Assembly (NCBI RefSeq): GCF_009865385.1
Contig: NZ_WWJT01000455.1
Coordinates: 1-57,041 of the forward strand
Direction of reading: 5' to 3'
Length of the DNA stretch: 57,041 nt
From: Streptomyces sp. SID486
Lineage (GTDB): Bacteria > Actinomycetota > Actinomycetes > Streptomycetales > Streptomycetaceae
How positions within the stretch are numbered: the first letter of the stretch is position 1; every line of letters begins with the position of its first letter. Of this stretch, positions 1 to 8,122 are shown piece after piece. Below the pieces are notes generated by a model. The model worked only from the letters and a program-made list of their open reading frames with translations. It searched no databases and was not told the DNA's origin. A program made the position numbers and the translations under genes.

Positions 1-380
1 ATCTCCACCGGCAGTGCACCGATCCGCGCCCGGAACAGCAGGTCGTTCAGGCAGTGCCCGAACTTGCTGACCATGAGCACGATGCGCATCTTCTGGTCGG
101 CCCGGTGGATCTGCCAGGACATGCGGAAGGAGTCGCCGATCGCGGCGAAGCTCGCCCGCAGCTTGTCCACCGTCACCGGCGCCTCGGCCGAGAAGTGGAC
201 GCGCATGAAGAACAGTCCCGTGTCGTGGTCGCCGAACTGCTGGCTGTCCTCGATGTTGCAGCCGGTCATGAACAGATAGCTGGACACGGCGTGCACGATG
301 CCCTTTTTGTCCGGGCAGGAGAGCGTGAGGACGTACTGATCGGCCGGCGCGGCGGCGGAAGGGGCGGACTGCTCAGTCAT
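1..380 (-). CDS. purU: Formyltetrahydrofolate deformylase, N-terminal part (cut by window edge)
   Basis: Hydrolyses 10-formyl-THF to THF and formate in one-carbon balance; cytosolic. About 126 residues are visible from ATG 380 (MTEQSAPS...). They contain the N-terminal ACT domain, with LSCPDKKGIVHAVS and the NIEDSQQFGD stretch that senses glycine/methionine in this family, then HRADQKMRIVLMVSKFGHCL, which opens the formyl-transferase-like catalytic domain. The catalytic His/Asp/Asn lie outside the window. The gene runs off the left edge, so integrity cannot be judged. The downstream small gene is on the same strand with a 47-base gap. Identification is by clear family resemblance. Confidence 0.93.
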   Translation of the reverse strand, partial: MTEQSAPSAAAPADQYVLTLSCPDKKGIVHAVSSYLFMTGCNIEDSQQFGDHDTGLFFMRVHFSAEAPVTVDKLRASFAAIGDSFRMSWQIHRADQKMRIVLMVSKFGHCLNDLLFRARIGALPVE

Positions 381-427
381 GCACTACAGGGTCCCATACC
401 GGCCACCCGCCGGGGTGCCGGCGTCCG

Positions 428-928
428 CTACGCGGACCTCGTCAGGATCCGCAGCACGTCCAGGCTCTTCGGCGGCGTGTCCGGGTCCTCCCCGTCGCTG
501 ACCGACATCCGTACGTGCGCGTCGCGCGCGGCCTGCACCGCGTCCGGCCAGCCGGCGTGCTCCACGTACGCGGTGACCGGGGCGTCCGGACCGACCTGGT
601 GCATGATCCGCAGCACCCGCAGCACGGCGGTGTCGACGAGCGCCGCCTCCTGCGAGTCGCGGAATATCGTGCCGACGTACTTCTCCGCCGACCAGTTGTC
701 CAGCCAGGTGTCCTCCACCAGCCGGTAGACGGCGTCGGTGACGTCGCCGTAGCCGTCCGCGCCGGCCAGCCAGACGTCCCGCTGGAACACCGGGTCGGAG
801 AGCATGTGCAGCGCCGAGCGCACGTTGCTGCGCCACCGCCACCACGGCATGTCGTTCAGGGGCATGCCGCCCATGGTGGAGGAGCGACGGCCGCGACGGG
901 AAGAGTTCTCCGAACCTTGCACGGTCAT
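428..928 (-). CDS. Conserved hypothetical protein, 166 aa
   Basis: I do not recognise the family. The protein is soluble, with no signal peptide or membrane segment. After a Ser/Arg-rich N-terminus it has a Trp-rich patch (MPWWRWRSNV) and then a helical body rich in Asp/Val (SDPVFQRDVWLAGADGYGDV), resembling an ankyrin/HEAT-like small adaptor more than an enzyme. It lies upstream of purU on the same strand and could be cotranscribed. The start is uncertain: ATG 928 lacks a Shine-Dalgarno sequence, and in-frame ATGs near 874 would remove the basic tail. It is divergent from the binding-protein gene at 1040. Confidence 0.7.
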   Translation of the reverse strand: MTVQGSENSSRRGRRSSTMGGMPLNDMPWWRWRSNVRSALHMLSDPVFQRDVWLAGADGYGDVTDAVYRLVEDTWLDNWSAEKYVGTIFRDSQEAALVDTAVLRVLRIMHQVGPDAPVTAYVEHAGWPDAVQAARDAHVRMSVSDGEDPDTPPKSLDVLRILTRSA

Positions 929-1039
929 CGATCGTACGTTCTTCGCACCACCGCCATCACGGAGCCCCGTAATTCACCTCCATGTCACTTCCCGTTGACC
1001 ACCAGTCACTCGCCGGTTCGTGGTGTGAGGGAATGGTGC

Positions 1040-2374
1040 GTGTCCATGACCGGCAGGCGACGCACTCGCGACACCCCTCGCACCACCCTCTCCCGGCCCG
1101 TCAGAGCCATCGCCCTCGCCGCGGGCGCCGTGGCCGTCTGTGCGTCGCTCGCAGCCGCATACGGGCTCGTCCCCGGTGCCACGGGGGGCTCCGGGGACGA
1201 GCCGGTCAAGGTGATGACCTGGGCCCCGCAGGACACCGACGCCACCAACAAGCCCGGCATGCCCGCGATGGCCCTCGCCTACGCGAAGTGGATCAACGCG
1301 CACGGCGGCATCGACGGCCGCGAACTCGAAGTGCTGACCTGCAACGACCACAACGACAGCGTGGGCGCAGCGAAGTGCGCCCGGCGCGCGGCGGACGAGA
1401 ACGTGGTCGCGGTCGTCGGCTCCTACAGCCAGTTCGGTGACTCCTACCTCGCTCCGCTGGAAGGCGCCGGCATCCCCTACATAGGCGGCTACGGCGTCAC
1501 CAACGACGAGTTCACCGGCGCCATGTCGTACCCGGTCAACGGCGGCCAGCCCACCCTCCTGGCCGGCCTCGGCAAGGCCCTCGCCTCGGCCGGCTGCGGC
1601 CGCGTCACCCTGGTCCGCCCCGACAGCATCGCCGGCGACGAACTGCCCGCGATGCTCGACTCGGGGCTGAGGTCCGGCGGCCACGCGGACGCCGGCGACC
1701 AGCTCGCCGCCGAGGACGGTACCGAGTACGGCGACCAGGCCGACCGGGCGCTGCGCCACGCCACCCGGGACGCGGCGCGCACGGGCTGTGTCGTGCCCGC
1801 GCTCGGGGACCGCACGGACACCTTCATGGACTCCTTCCGGCGGGCCCGGCAGAGCTACCCGGCCGTGCGCACGGCGACCGTGCTCGGCAGCGTCGACCAG
1901 ACGGTGATCAACACCACGGGCGGGGCGTCCGGCCCGTACGAGGGGGCGTACATCACCAGCTGGTACCCGGTCGCCTCGGACCCCCGGTGGGACCCGATGA
2001 AGAAGGTGATCAACGAGGAGGCCTTCGGCGACAACCGCATCGACCCCGCGGACGCCGGTGTGCAGACCACGTGGATCGCCTACACCGTGCTCAAGGCCGT
2101 CCTGGAGAGGATCGGCGACGGCGAGGTGAGCGCCGACTCCGTGCGGCACACCCTCGACGACGGCCTGCGGGTCTCCACCGGCGGCCTCACCCCGCCCCTG
2201 CGCTGGCCCTACGAGGGCAAGCTCGCCGGGGTCGGCTTCCCCCGGCTGGTCAACGCCGACGTCACCCTGCAGGTGGTCCAGGACGGCACGCTGGTCGCGG
2301 CCCGCAAGGGCATCGGCGGCGACGACGGGATCGCCGACATGACCACCGTCCTGGAGCGCGCGGACGTGCCGTGA
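1040..2374 (+). CDS. ABC-type branched-chain amino-acid-like substrate-binding protein (orphan)
   Basis: Type I periplasmic binding protein (LivJ/Peripla_BP_6 class), predicted exported and membrane-associated. It has a basic N-terminus, a hydrophobic segment near residues 20-42, and then a typical binding fold: ALAYAKWINAHGGIDGRELE, DENVVAVVGSYSQFGDSY and the second lobe with GAYITSWYPVASDP. The cysteine in the hydrophobic segment is not in a good lipobox, so a lipoprotein is uncertain. Start GTG 1040 is preferred because GAGGGA (1027-1032) lies 7 bases upstream; ATG 1046 is the alternative. No permease or ATPase gene is nearby, so it may serve as a sensor or use remote transporter subunits. 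Confidence 0.85.
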   Translation: MSMTGRRRTRDTPRTTLSRPVRAIALAAGAVAVCASLAAAYGLVPGATGGSGDEPVKVMTWAPQDTDATNKPGMPAMALAYAKWINAHGGIDGRELEVLTCNDHNDSVGAAKCARRAADENVVAVVGSYSQFGDSYLAPLEGAGIPYIGGYGVTNDEFTGAMSYPVNGGQPTLLAGLGKALASAGCGRVTLVRPDSIAGDELPAMLDSGLRSGGHADAGDQLAAEDGTEYGDQADRALRHATRDAARTGCVVPALGDRTDTFMDSFRRARQSYPAVRTATVLGSVDQTVINTTGGASGPYEGAYITSWYPVASDPRWDPMKKVINEEAFGDNRIDPADAGVQTTWIAYTVLKAVLERIGDGEVSADSVRHTLDDGLRVSTGGLTPPLRWPYEGKLAGVGFPRLVNADVTLQVVQDGTLVAARKGIGGDDGIADMTTVLERADVP

Positions 2375-2398
2375 CGAACCCCGTGGCCGGGGCCCCGC

Positions 2399-2415
2399 AC
2401 GGCGGCGCCCGCCGT
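2399..2415. terminator. Hairpin between convergent genes
   Basis: Perfect 7-bp arms ACGGCGG / CCGCCGT with a 3-base loop, touching the stop codon of the minus-strand gene. It lies 25 bases past the stop of the plus-strand binding-protein gene. No U-tract is present, as is usual in Streptomyces. It could serve both directions. Confidence 0.5.
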
Positions 2416-4235
2416 CACAGCTGGGTCGGCTGGCGCTGGGTCAGTCCGTACTTCTGCGCGATCGCGTTCCACATCGCCGCCGCCTTCGTCTTCTGGGCGC
2501 TGGCGGTGCCGCTCTCCCGGTTGCCGGCCTGCGTCTCACCGGTGGTGCGGGCGTGGCCCTTGTGGCAGCCCTTGTGGCCCTTGGCCTGACCGGCCCAGGC
2601 CGCGTAGTGGTTGTCCGCCGCGGCGGACGCCTGCCACGCCTTGGTCAGGGCGTCCCTCAGCTGCCCCTGGGCGTGGAGCTTGTCCGTGGTCAGCTTGCCG
2701 AGCCGGGCGACCAGCTGGTTGCGCTGCGCGGCCGCGCCCCGCAGGGTGCCCGCGGCCTGGTCCAGCTTGTCGCACTGCTTGACGTCGGCCACCGCCTGGA
2801 TCACCGAGGCCCGGCTGCTGCCGCTGTCCGCGAGCAGCTTGTCCAGCTCGACCGCCTGCTGCCGGGCGGGGTCGACGGCGGGCGAGGAGGAGCCCTGGGT
2901 GGCCGGGGAGGTGGCGGCGACCGTCTGGCCCTTGTCGTCACCGCCCTGGTCCTTGCCGCCGCCGGCGCTGAGGAGGGCGCCCGCGCCGACGCCGACCACG
3001 ATGAGACCGACGCCGACGGCGGCGATCAGCGGCACCCGCGAGCGGCCACCCCGCCGCCCGCCGCCGTCCGGCTCCGCGTCGTACGACGGCTGCGCCGGGC
3101 GGTACGAGGACTGCGCCGGGCCGGGGTAGGCGTCCGGCTGCTGGACGAGCGGCAGCTGCTGGGTGGAGCCCGCCGGGCCGTCGTCGGCCGCCGGGCCACC
3201 GCGGAAGAGGTTGTCGAACTCGGCGGGCGGCTGCCGGTCCGCGCCCTGCGCCTGCCCCTGGGCCGCGTAGGGCGGTATGTACTGCGTGGCCTCCGCGTCG
3301 GAGGGCGCGGGCGCCGTCTGGCGGGGCACCTGGCCGAGGTACCGCGTCTCCTCGCCTTGCGACTCCGGCGGCAGCGCGCCGGACGCCACCGGCGGGATGT
3401 ACTGGGTGGCACCGTCGGCCGGAGCGGCCTGCACGGGCGGCAGGTACTGGGTGGCGCCCTCGTGCGCGGGGGCACCGGCGCCGCCGGGCCCGGCCGGGAC
3501 CGGCGCGATGTACTGCGTCGCGGCGTCGGCCGGCGGGGGCAGCGCGGCACCCGCGGCCGGGTAGGCGTCCGGCAGCGGGGCTCCGGGCTGCGCCGGATAC
3601 GGCTGCTGGGCGGGCTGCTGGTGCTGCTGGTGGCTCTGGTAGGGGTCCTGTGTGCCGTACGCGGGCGGCTGCGCCGCGCCGTAGCCGCCGGGACCCGCCT
3701 GGGCGCCGGGCCCGTGCTCCGGGGCCTGACCGCCGTAGGCGGACGCCTGACCGCCGTAGGCCGGTGCCTGACCGCCGTACGCGGGTGCCTGGCCGCCGTA
3801 GGCCGGTGCCTGAGCGCCCTGGGACGGGGTCCCGCCGCCGTAGGCCGGCGTCTGACCGCCGTACGCGGGTGCCTGGCCGCCCTGGGACGGGGCCCCGCCG
3901 CCGTAGCCCGGCGCCTGACCGCCGTACGCGGGTGCCTGGCCGCCGTACGACGGGGCCGGGGCGCCCTCCGGCGGCAGCGGGCCGGGGCCCGCGGCCGCCG
4001 GGGACTGCTCGGCGCCGGACCACTGCTGGGCCGCCGGGGGCCAGCCCTGACCCTGCTGGGGCGCCTGCTGCTCGGGACCCCAGGTGCCGCCCCATGCCTG
4101 GCCGCCGGCCGGACCGGCGGGCGCGGGCGTCGGGGTCGTGCCCGGCAACAGGGGCTCGCCTCCGTCGGAGGGCAGCACGATGCCTTCGCGCGCGGTCCGC
4201 GCCGAGGGCTCCTCGCCCTGTCCACTCTGCGTCAC
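2415..4235 (-). CDS. Proline-rich single-pass membrane protein with TQY motifs
   Basis: 606 residues from GTG 4235, with AGGAG a few bases upstream. Residues 1-390 are cytoplasmic-type low complexity: a Pro/Gly/Tyr/Gln region containing a run of seven-residue QAPAYGG repeats, then five copies of an acidic-Ala-Thr-Gln-Tyr-Ile/Leu-Pro-like motif (for example EATQYIPPYA, EGATQYLPPV). A basic stretch (RRGGRSR) precedes one membrane helix (VPLIAAVGVGLIVVGVGAGA, around residue 400). The last 170 residues are a Ser/Ala linker and a helical extracellular domain with two histidine/cysteine pairs (CHKGH). The TQY motifs resemble phosphothreonine sites of actinobacterial Ser/Thr kinases. Function is unknown; the architecture is known from many Streptomyces membrane proteins. 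Confidence 0.85.
   Translation of the reverse strand: MTQSGQGEEPSARTAREGIVLPSDGGEPLLPGTTPTPAPAGPAGGQAWGGTWGPEQQAPQQGQGWPPAAQQWSGAEQSPAAAGPGPLPPEGAPAPSYGGQAPAYGGQAPGYGGGAPSQGGQAPAYGGQTPAYGGGTPSQGAQAPAYGGQAPAYGGQAPAYGGQASAYGGQAPEHGPGAQAGPGGYGAAQPPAYGTQDPYQSHQQHQQPAQQPYPAQPGAPLPDAYPAAGAALPPPADAATQYIAPVPAGPGGAGAPAHEGATQYLPPVQAAPADGATQYIPPVASGALPPESQGEETRYLGQVPRQTAPAPSDAEATQYIPPYAAQGQAQGADRQPPAEFDNLFRGGPAADDGPAGSTQQLPLVQQPDAYPGPAQSSYRPAQPSYDAEPDGGGRRGGRSRVPLIAAVGVGLIVVGVGAGALLSAGGGKDQGGDDKGQTVAATSPATQGSSSPAVDPARQQAVELDKLLADSGSSRASVIQAVADVKQCDKLDQAAGTLRGAAAQRNQLVARLGKLTTDKLHAQGQLRDALTKAWQASAAADNHYAAWAGQAKGHKGCHKGHARTTGETQAGNRESGTASAQKTKAAAMWNAIAQKYGLTQRQPTQL
3720..3960 (-). repeat. In-frame 21-bp tandem repeats encoding QAPAYGG
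   Basis: About ten degenerate copies of a 21-base unit within the proline-rich gene, giving QAPAYGG with variants QAPGYGG, QTPAYGG, GTPSQGA and QASAYGG. The unit is a multiple of three, so copy number could vary without frameshift. Confidence 0.8.
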
Positions 4236-4376
4236 CGGGACTCCTACTAATGGGGGACCTTGTGAATCGTCGGCTCACGCTACCGGGTCCCCCGAGCCAG
4301 GTGCCACGCAGCTCAGGGCGTGATCTTCCTTCCTGTGACAGCAGTAACAGAACCGCGCCCCCAGGCGCTGTTCTAT

Positions 4377-4400
4377 GGCACCCGGCGCACACCGGGTGCC
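4377..4400. terminator. Hairpin GGCACCCGG / CCGGGTGCC
   Basis: Perfect 9-bp stem with a 6-base loop, about 70 bases past the end of the HTH-TPR regulator gene and upstream of the proline-rich gene. Probably a second transcription stop for the regulator message. Confidence 0.55.
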
Positions 4401-4439
4401 GTTCCCCGCGCGTTCACCGGGCCGCGGGACCCGTGCCGA

Positions 4440-4465
4440 GGCGTTCCGCCGTCCCGCGGAACGCC
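4440..4465. terminator. Rho-independent-type hairpin after the HTH-TPR gene
   Basis: Perfect 10-bp stem GGCGTTCCGC / GCGGAACGCC with a 6-base loop, ending 2 bases from the stop codon of the minus-strand regulator gene (4468). Position and stem quality fit its main terminator. Confidence 0.7.
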
Positions 4466-4467
4466 GT

Positions 4468-5853
4468 TCAGGCGGCCTGCTGGAGGTCGAGGCGCGCCCC
4501 GAACTCCCTCACCACCGCCTCGTCCCGGAACGGCTCCAGGCGCTGCTGGAGGTCGTCCAGGTACTCGGCACCCCGGTTGGAGCGCAGTGTCTCCAGCAAC
4601 TCCACCGCTTTCAGGCCGGTGTTGCAGGCCTGCTCGATCTCGCGTTGCTGCACCTGGGCCGTGGCGAGCAGCACATAGCCGATGGCGCGTCGGCGGGCCC
4701 GGGACTCGGGATGCCCGGCCAGCGACTGCTCGGCGTACCGCGCCGCCTCCCCGGCCTGCCCGAGGTCGCGGTGGCAGTGCGCCAACTCGTCGGCGAGGTA
4801 CGCCTCGTCGAAGTGGGCGATCCACACCGGGTCGGCACCGGAGGCGTCGTCCGCCCGCTCCATCGCCGCGACCGCCCGCCCGCCGGACGCCTGCGCCGCC
4901 CGTACGTCGCCGAGCAGGGCGTGCCCGCGCGCCTCGGCGGCGTGGAACATCGCCTCCGCGCGCGGGGTCACATGCCCACGCGCCCCTTCCTGCGCCGCCC
5001 GCGCCAACTGGGCGATCTCACGCGGGTTCCCGAGCTGGGCGGCGAGGTGGCTCATGGACGCGGCGAGGATGTAGCCGCCGTAGCCACGGTCCCCGGCGGC
5101 CTGCGCGAGCCGCAGCGACTGGATGTAGTACCGCTGGGCCAGGCCCGGTTGGCCGGTGTCGACGGCCATGTACCCGGCCAGTTCGGTCAGCCGGGCGACG
5201 GCGGCGAAGAGCTCCCGGCCGACCGCCTCCCGGTAGGAGCCCGCGAGCAGCCCGGAGACGACGCTGTTGAGGTAGTGCACGACGACCGGCCGCACATGCC
5301 CGCTGCCGTACTGGTGGTCGAGGTCCACCAGCGCCTGGGTCATGGACCGGACGGCGGCCACGTCGGCCTGCCCCACGCGCGGGCCGGCCTGCCGGGCCAC
5401 CTGGGCGTCCGGCGCGGAGATCAGCCAGTCGCGGCTCGGTTCGACCAGCGCGGAGGCCGCGACGGAGGAGCCGGACAGGAAGTCCCGGCGTCCCACGTCG
5501 CTGCGCCACAGCTCGCAGACCTGCTCGATGGCGCCCAGTACCGTCGGCGAGAACTGGAGGCCGACCCCCGAGGCGAGGTTCTTGCCGTTGGCCATGCCGA
5601 TCTCGTCGATCGTGACCGTACGGCCGAGCTTGCGCCCGAGCGCCTCGGCGATGATCGCCGGGGCCCGGCCCCGCGGCTGCTGGCCGCGCAGCCAGCGGGC
5701 CACGGACGTCTTGTCGTAGCGCAGATCGAGCCCGTGCTCGGCGCCGCACATGTTGACCCGCCGGGCCAGCCCGGCGTTGGAGCACCCCGCTTCCTGGATG
5801 AGTGCCTGCAGCCGTTCGTTCGGCTGCCTCGCCACGAGAGGCCTTGCGGCCAT
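4468..5853 (-). CDS. HTH plus TPR regulator, NsdA-like
   Basis: 461 residues. The N-terminal 75 residues carry a helix-turn-helix-like domain (RRVNMCGAEHGLDLRYD, then TSVARWLRGQQPRGRAP), as in NsdA-type Streptomyces regulators. The rest is a helical TPR-like superhelix with repeated Ala-rich helices (LAGYMAVDTGQPGLAQRYY, MFHAAEARGHALLGD). NsdA proteins repress differentiation and antibiotic production; whether this relative does the same is inference. Start ATG 5853 is chosen because GGGGG lies 7-8 bases upstream; an in-frame ATG at 5937 would add 28 residues without support. It is divergent from the Prim-Pol-like gene. Confidence 0.82.
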   Translation of the reverse strand: MAARPLVARQPNERLQALIQEAGCSNAGLARRVNMCGAEHGLDLRYDKTSVARWLRGQQPRGRAPAIIAEALGRKLGRTVTIDEIGMANGKNLASGVGLQFSPTVLGAIEQVCELWRSDVGRRDFLSGSSVAASALVEPSRDWLISAPDAQVARQAGPRVGQADVAAVRSMTQALVDLDHQYGSGHVRPVVVHYLNSVVSGLLAGSYREAVGRELFAAVARLTELAGYMAVDTGQPGLAQRYYIQSLRLAQAAGDRGYGGYILAASMSHLAAQLGNPREIAQLARAAQEGARGHVTPRAEAMFHAAEARGHALLGDVRAAQASGGRAVAAMERADDASGADPVWIAHFDEAYLADELAHCHRDLGQAGEAARYAEQSLAGHPESRARRRAIGYVLLATAQVQQREIEQACNTGLKAVELLETLRSNRGAEYLDDLQQRLEPFRDEAVVREFGARLDLQQAA

Positions 5854-6147
5854 GTGCTTACCCCCTGCGTTGCGATCCCCTGGAGCGTGAAATTCCGGTC
5901 GGGTGTACCCGGCCGACGATCCGGTCGGGAAGATCACTGCCCAGCTGACATACCGTCAATGCACGACATGTGCGGTTTGCCGGGGTAAAGGCTGATGCCA
6001 TCCCCAGCCCTGGCTACCCACATCCCGCGCCGCTTCCTCCCGCGCGCCCCCGACCGTGCATCCATGCGCCCCGACTGCCCGGGCGATGCCCCTCCCCCGC
6101 GCGCGCCGCGGCCGTAACCCAAGGTGAGTGCGGGAGTTGAGTGAAGC

Positions 6148-6813
6148 GTGGAAGAGACGATCGCGGGCGCCCAGAACACTCAGATTTCCGGTCAGATTCC
6201 GCAGCAGCGCGGGGAATCACTGCTGGAGACCGCCGTACGGTACGCCGAGGAGCGGCACTGGGACGTGTTCCCGGGCACCTGGCTGGAGGCCGCCGACGGG
6301 TCGCAGCGCTGCTCGTGCGACGACGCCACCTGCCCTGCGCCGGGCGCGCACCCCGCGCGCCCCGACTGGGCGACCCAGGCCACCGGCAGTGCGACGGTCG
6401 CGCGCCGGATGTGGCAGAAGCAGCCGACGGCGTCGATCCTGCTGCCGACGGGGCGGACCTTCGACGCGCTGTCCGTCCCGGAGAGCGCGGGGTTCCTGGC
6501 GCTGGCCCGGATGGAGCGGATGGAACTGACGCTCGGGCCGGTCACGTTGACGCCGGACCGGCGCATGCACTTCTTCGTGCTGCCGGGGGCGTCGGCGAAG
6601 GTGGCGGATCTGGTGCGCAAGATCGGCTGGTCGCTGTCGTCGCTGGACCTGGTGGCGCTGGGCGAGGGCGGGTACGTGGCGGCTCCGCCCACCCGGTTCG
6701 GGTCCCGCGGAGCGGTGCAGTGGGCCTGCCGGCCGACACCGGCGAACCGGTGGCTGCCGGACGCGGAGGAGTTGATCTCACCACTGGCCTACGCGTGCGG
6801 CCGGGACCGCTGA
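6148..6813 (+). CDS. Bifunctional DNA primase/polymerase N-terminal (Prim-Pol)-like protein
   Basis: 221 residues from GTG 6148 with GGGAG 11 bases upstream. It begins with the Prim-Pol signature of Streptomyces chromosomal stand-alone proteins: ETAVRYAEERHWDVFPGTW, then a Cys cluster (CSCDDATCPAPGAHP) and an Asp-containing core (HPARPDWATQATGS). No helicase or primase C-terminal domain follows, so it is only the small catalytic-domain form. The usual acidic metal ligands are not obvious, so activity is doubtful. It stands alone, divergent from the HTH-TPR regulator and convergent with the hydrolase. Confidence 0.75.
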   Translation: MEETIAGAQNTQISGQIPQQRGESLLETAVRYAEERHWDVFPGTWLEAADGSQRCSCDDATCPAPGAHPARPDWATQATGSATVARRMWQKQPTASILLPTGRTFDALSVPESAGFLALARMERMELTLGPVTLTPDRRMHFFVLPGASAKVADLVRKIGWSLSSLDLVALGEGGYVAAPPTRFGSRGAVQWACRPTPANRWLPDAEELISPLAYACGRDR

Positions 6814-6937
6814 GCGCTCCGCCCACCCGTCCGCCCACCCGTCCGCCGGCCCGGCGCACACCGCCGCCCTCAGTCGCCGGGCACCTCGGCACACGCCGAT
6901 GCCGCAGTCGCAGGACGCCCCGGCACACGCCGACGCC

Positions 6938-7846
6938 TCAGTCGTCGGACAGCCCGGCGAGGAACGGCGAGACGGCCTCCTGCCAGGCCGCCGGCAGGTC
7001 GTAGTGGGCGAGGTGTCCGGCGTCCGGAACCTCCGCGTACCGGCCCCGCGGCAGCACCCGCACCATCTCCTGCGCCTCCGCCCGCCCCAGTTCGCCGTCC
7101 ACGCCGCGCACCACCAGCGTCGGGCACCGCACCTGGGCCAGTTCCTCCCAGTGGGCGTCGTAGACCCACGTCTCACGGGAGCTGAGCATCTGCTCCGGGT
7201 CGAACACGGGCCGCCAGCCGTCCTCGCACTCGTGCATGACCTCGGCGTAGAACGCGCCGCGGGCCGGGCTCGGCCGCTCCACCCAGGGGTCGTCCTCGCC
7301 GAACCACTTGCGGACGTCGGCCAGGCCGGCGAAGGGGACGGGCCAGGAGCGGAACCAGTCGGCCCACTCGCGCTGCGAGGCCGCGCCGAGCGCGGAGGCC
7401 CGCATGTCACAGATGATCAGGCCGCACACCAGGTCGGGCCGTTTGGCGGCGAGCTGCCAGGCGGTCAGCGCGCCCATGGCGTGGCCGATGAGGAGGGCGG
7501 GCCCCAGGCCGAGCTGTTCGACTGCGGCCTCGGCGTCCTCGACGTAGGCGTCGCGGGTGTACGCGTCCCGCGCGGGCTTGTCGCTGCGGCCGTGGCCACG
7601 CTGGTCGAGGGCCACGACGCGATGGCGGCCGGCGAGCCAGCGGGCGGTGGCCGTCCAGTGGGAGGCGCGGCCCATCAGTCCGTGCAGTAACAGCACTCCC
7701 GGGGCATCGTCCCGCGCCTGCCGTGCCGGGGTGTCCGGAGCCGCTCCCGGAGGGGCCGGCTCCGCCTCCGCTTCCGGCGGCCCGGCGAACTCCCAGGCGG
7801 CCAGGCGCACGCCGCCCGCTCCCGTCACATCGATACGCCGTGCCAT
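6938..7846 (-). CDS. Alpha/beta-hydrolase fold protein lacking the nucleophile serine
   Basis: 302 residues. It shows the oxyanion-hole HG (LLLHGLMGRASHW, from residue 52), VVALDQRGHGRSD after strand 4, and the C-terminal GHLAHYD with His278. The nucleophile elbow reads GHAMG with Ala123 where GxSxG has serine; the codon GCC is plain in the sequence. E. coli RutD also carries an alanine at this position (recollection), so it may still have a non-serine chemistry or act as a binding protein. Start ATG 7846; a palindrome lies 55 bases upstream. It is downstream of dmdR1 but separated from it by a terminator. Confidence 0.85.
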   Translation of the reverse strand: MARRIDVTGAGGVRLAAWEFAGPPEAEAEPAPPGAAPDTPARQARDDAPGVLLLHGLMGRASHWTATARWLAGRHRVVALDQRGHGRSDKPARDAYTRDAYVEDAEAAVEQLGLGPALLIGHAMGALTAWQLAAKRPDLVCGLIICDMRASALGAASQREWADWFRSWPVPFAGLADVRKWFGEDDPWVERPSPARGAFYAEVMHECEDGWRPVFDPEQMLSSRETWVYDAHWEELAQVRCPTLVVRGVDGELGRAEAQEMVRVLPRGRYAEVPDAGHLAHYDLPAAWQEAVSPFLAGLSDD

Positions 7847-7900
7847 CGACCTGGCACCCCCCAGCCTCCGCCTGCCTCGTCGTCCAGCTGCCTCAGATTA

Positions 7901-7916
7901 TCGAATGCCCATTCGA
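7901..7916. promoter_or_regulatory. Palindrome TCGAATGCCCATTCGA, LexA-box-like
   Basis: Perfect 7-bp arms around CC, 55 bases upstream of the hydrolase start. An additional half-site CATTCGA is at 7945-7951. It matches the actinobacterial SOS pattern TCGAAC-N4-GTTCGA except at the sixth and eleventh positions. It is an operator candidate; the identity of the regulator is inference. Confidence 0.45.
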
Positions 7917-8084
7917 AGATTCCGTATCTGCGGACAACACCCCTCATTCGAGTGACACCTCCCCGGGCATGATCGCCGCAGCCGAGGGGATCTCTTCTGG
8001 CGGGAGGCGGACCGCTCGGGGAAAAGCCGGTCCGAGGGGAATGACCCTGGGAGCTCGGGGCTCCGGGTCAGCACAGGGGAGGAC

Positions 8085-8114
8085 GGGTCCCGGCGCCGCA
8101 CGGCGCCGGGACCC
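8085..8114. terminator. 14-bp perfect hairpin after dmdR1
   Basis: GGGTCCCGGCGCCG / CGGCGCCGGGACCC with a 2-base loop, starting 9 bases beyond the dmdR1 stop codon on the minus strand. Very strong stem; it should separate dmdR1 from the hydrolase gene. Confidence 0.85.
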
Positions 8115-8122
8115 TCTCCGTC

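Noticed and set aside
974..2149. Long antisense open frame over the binding-protein gene
   Set aside because: Translation is low-complexity Gly/Arg/Val-rich shadow of the real gene; many such frames arise from GC-rich third positions.
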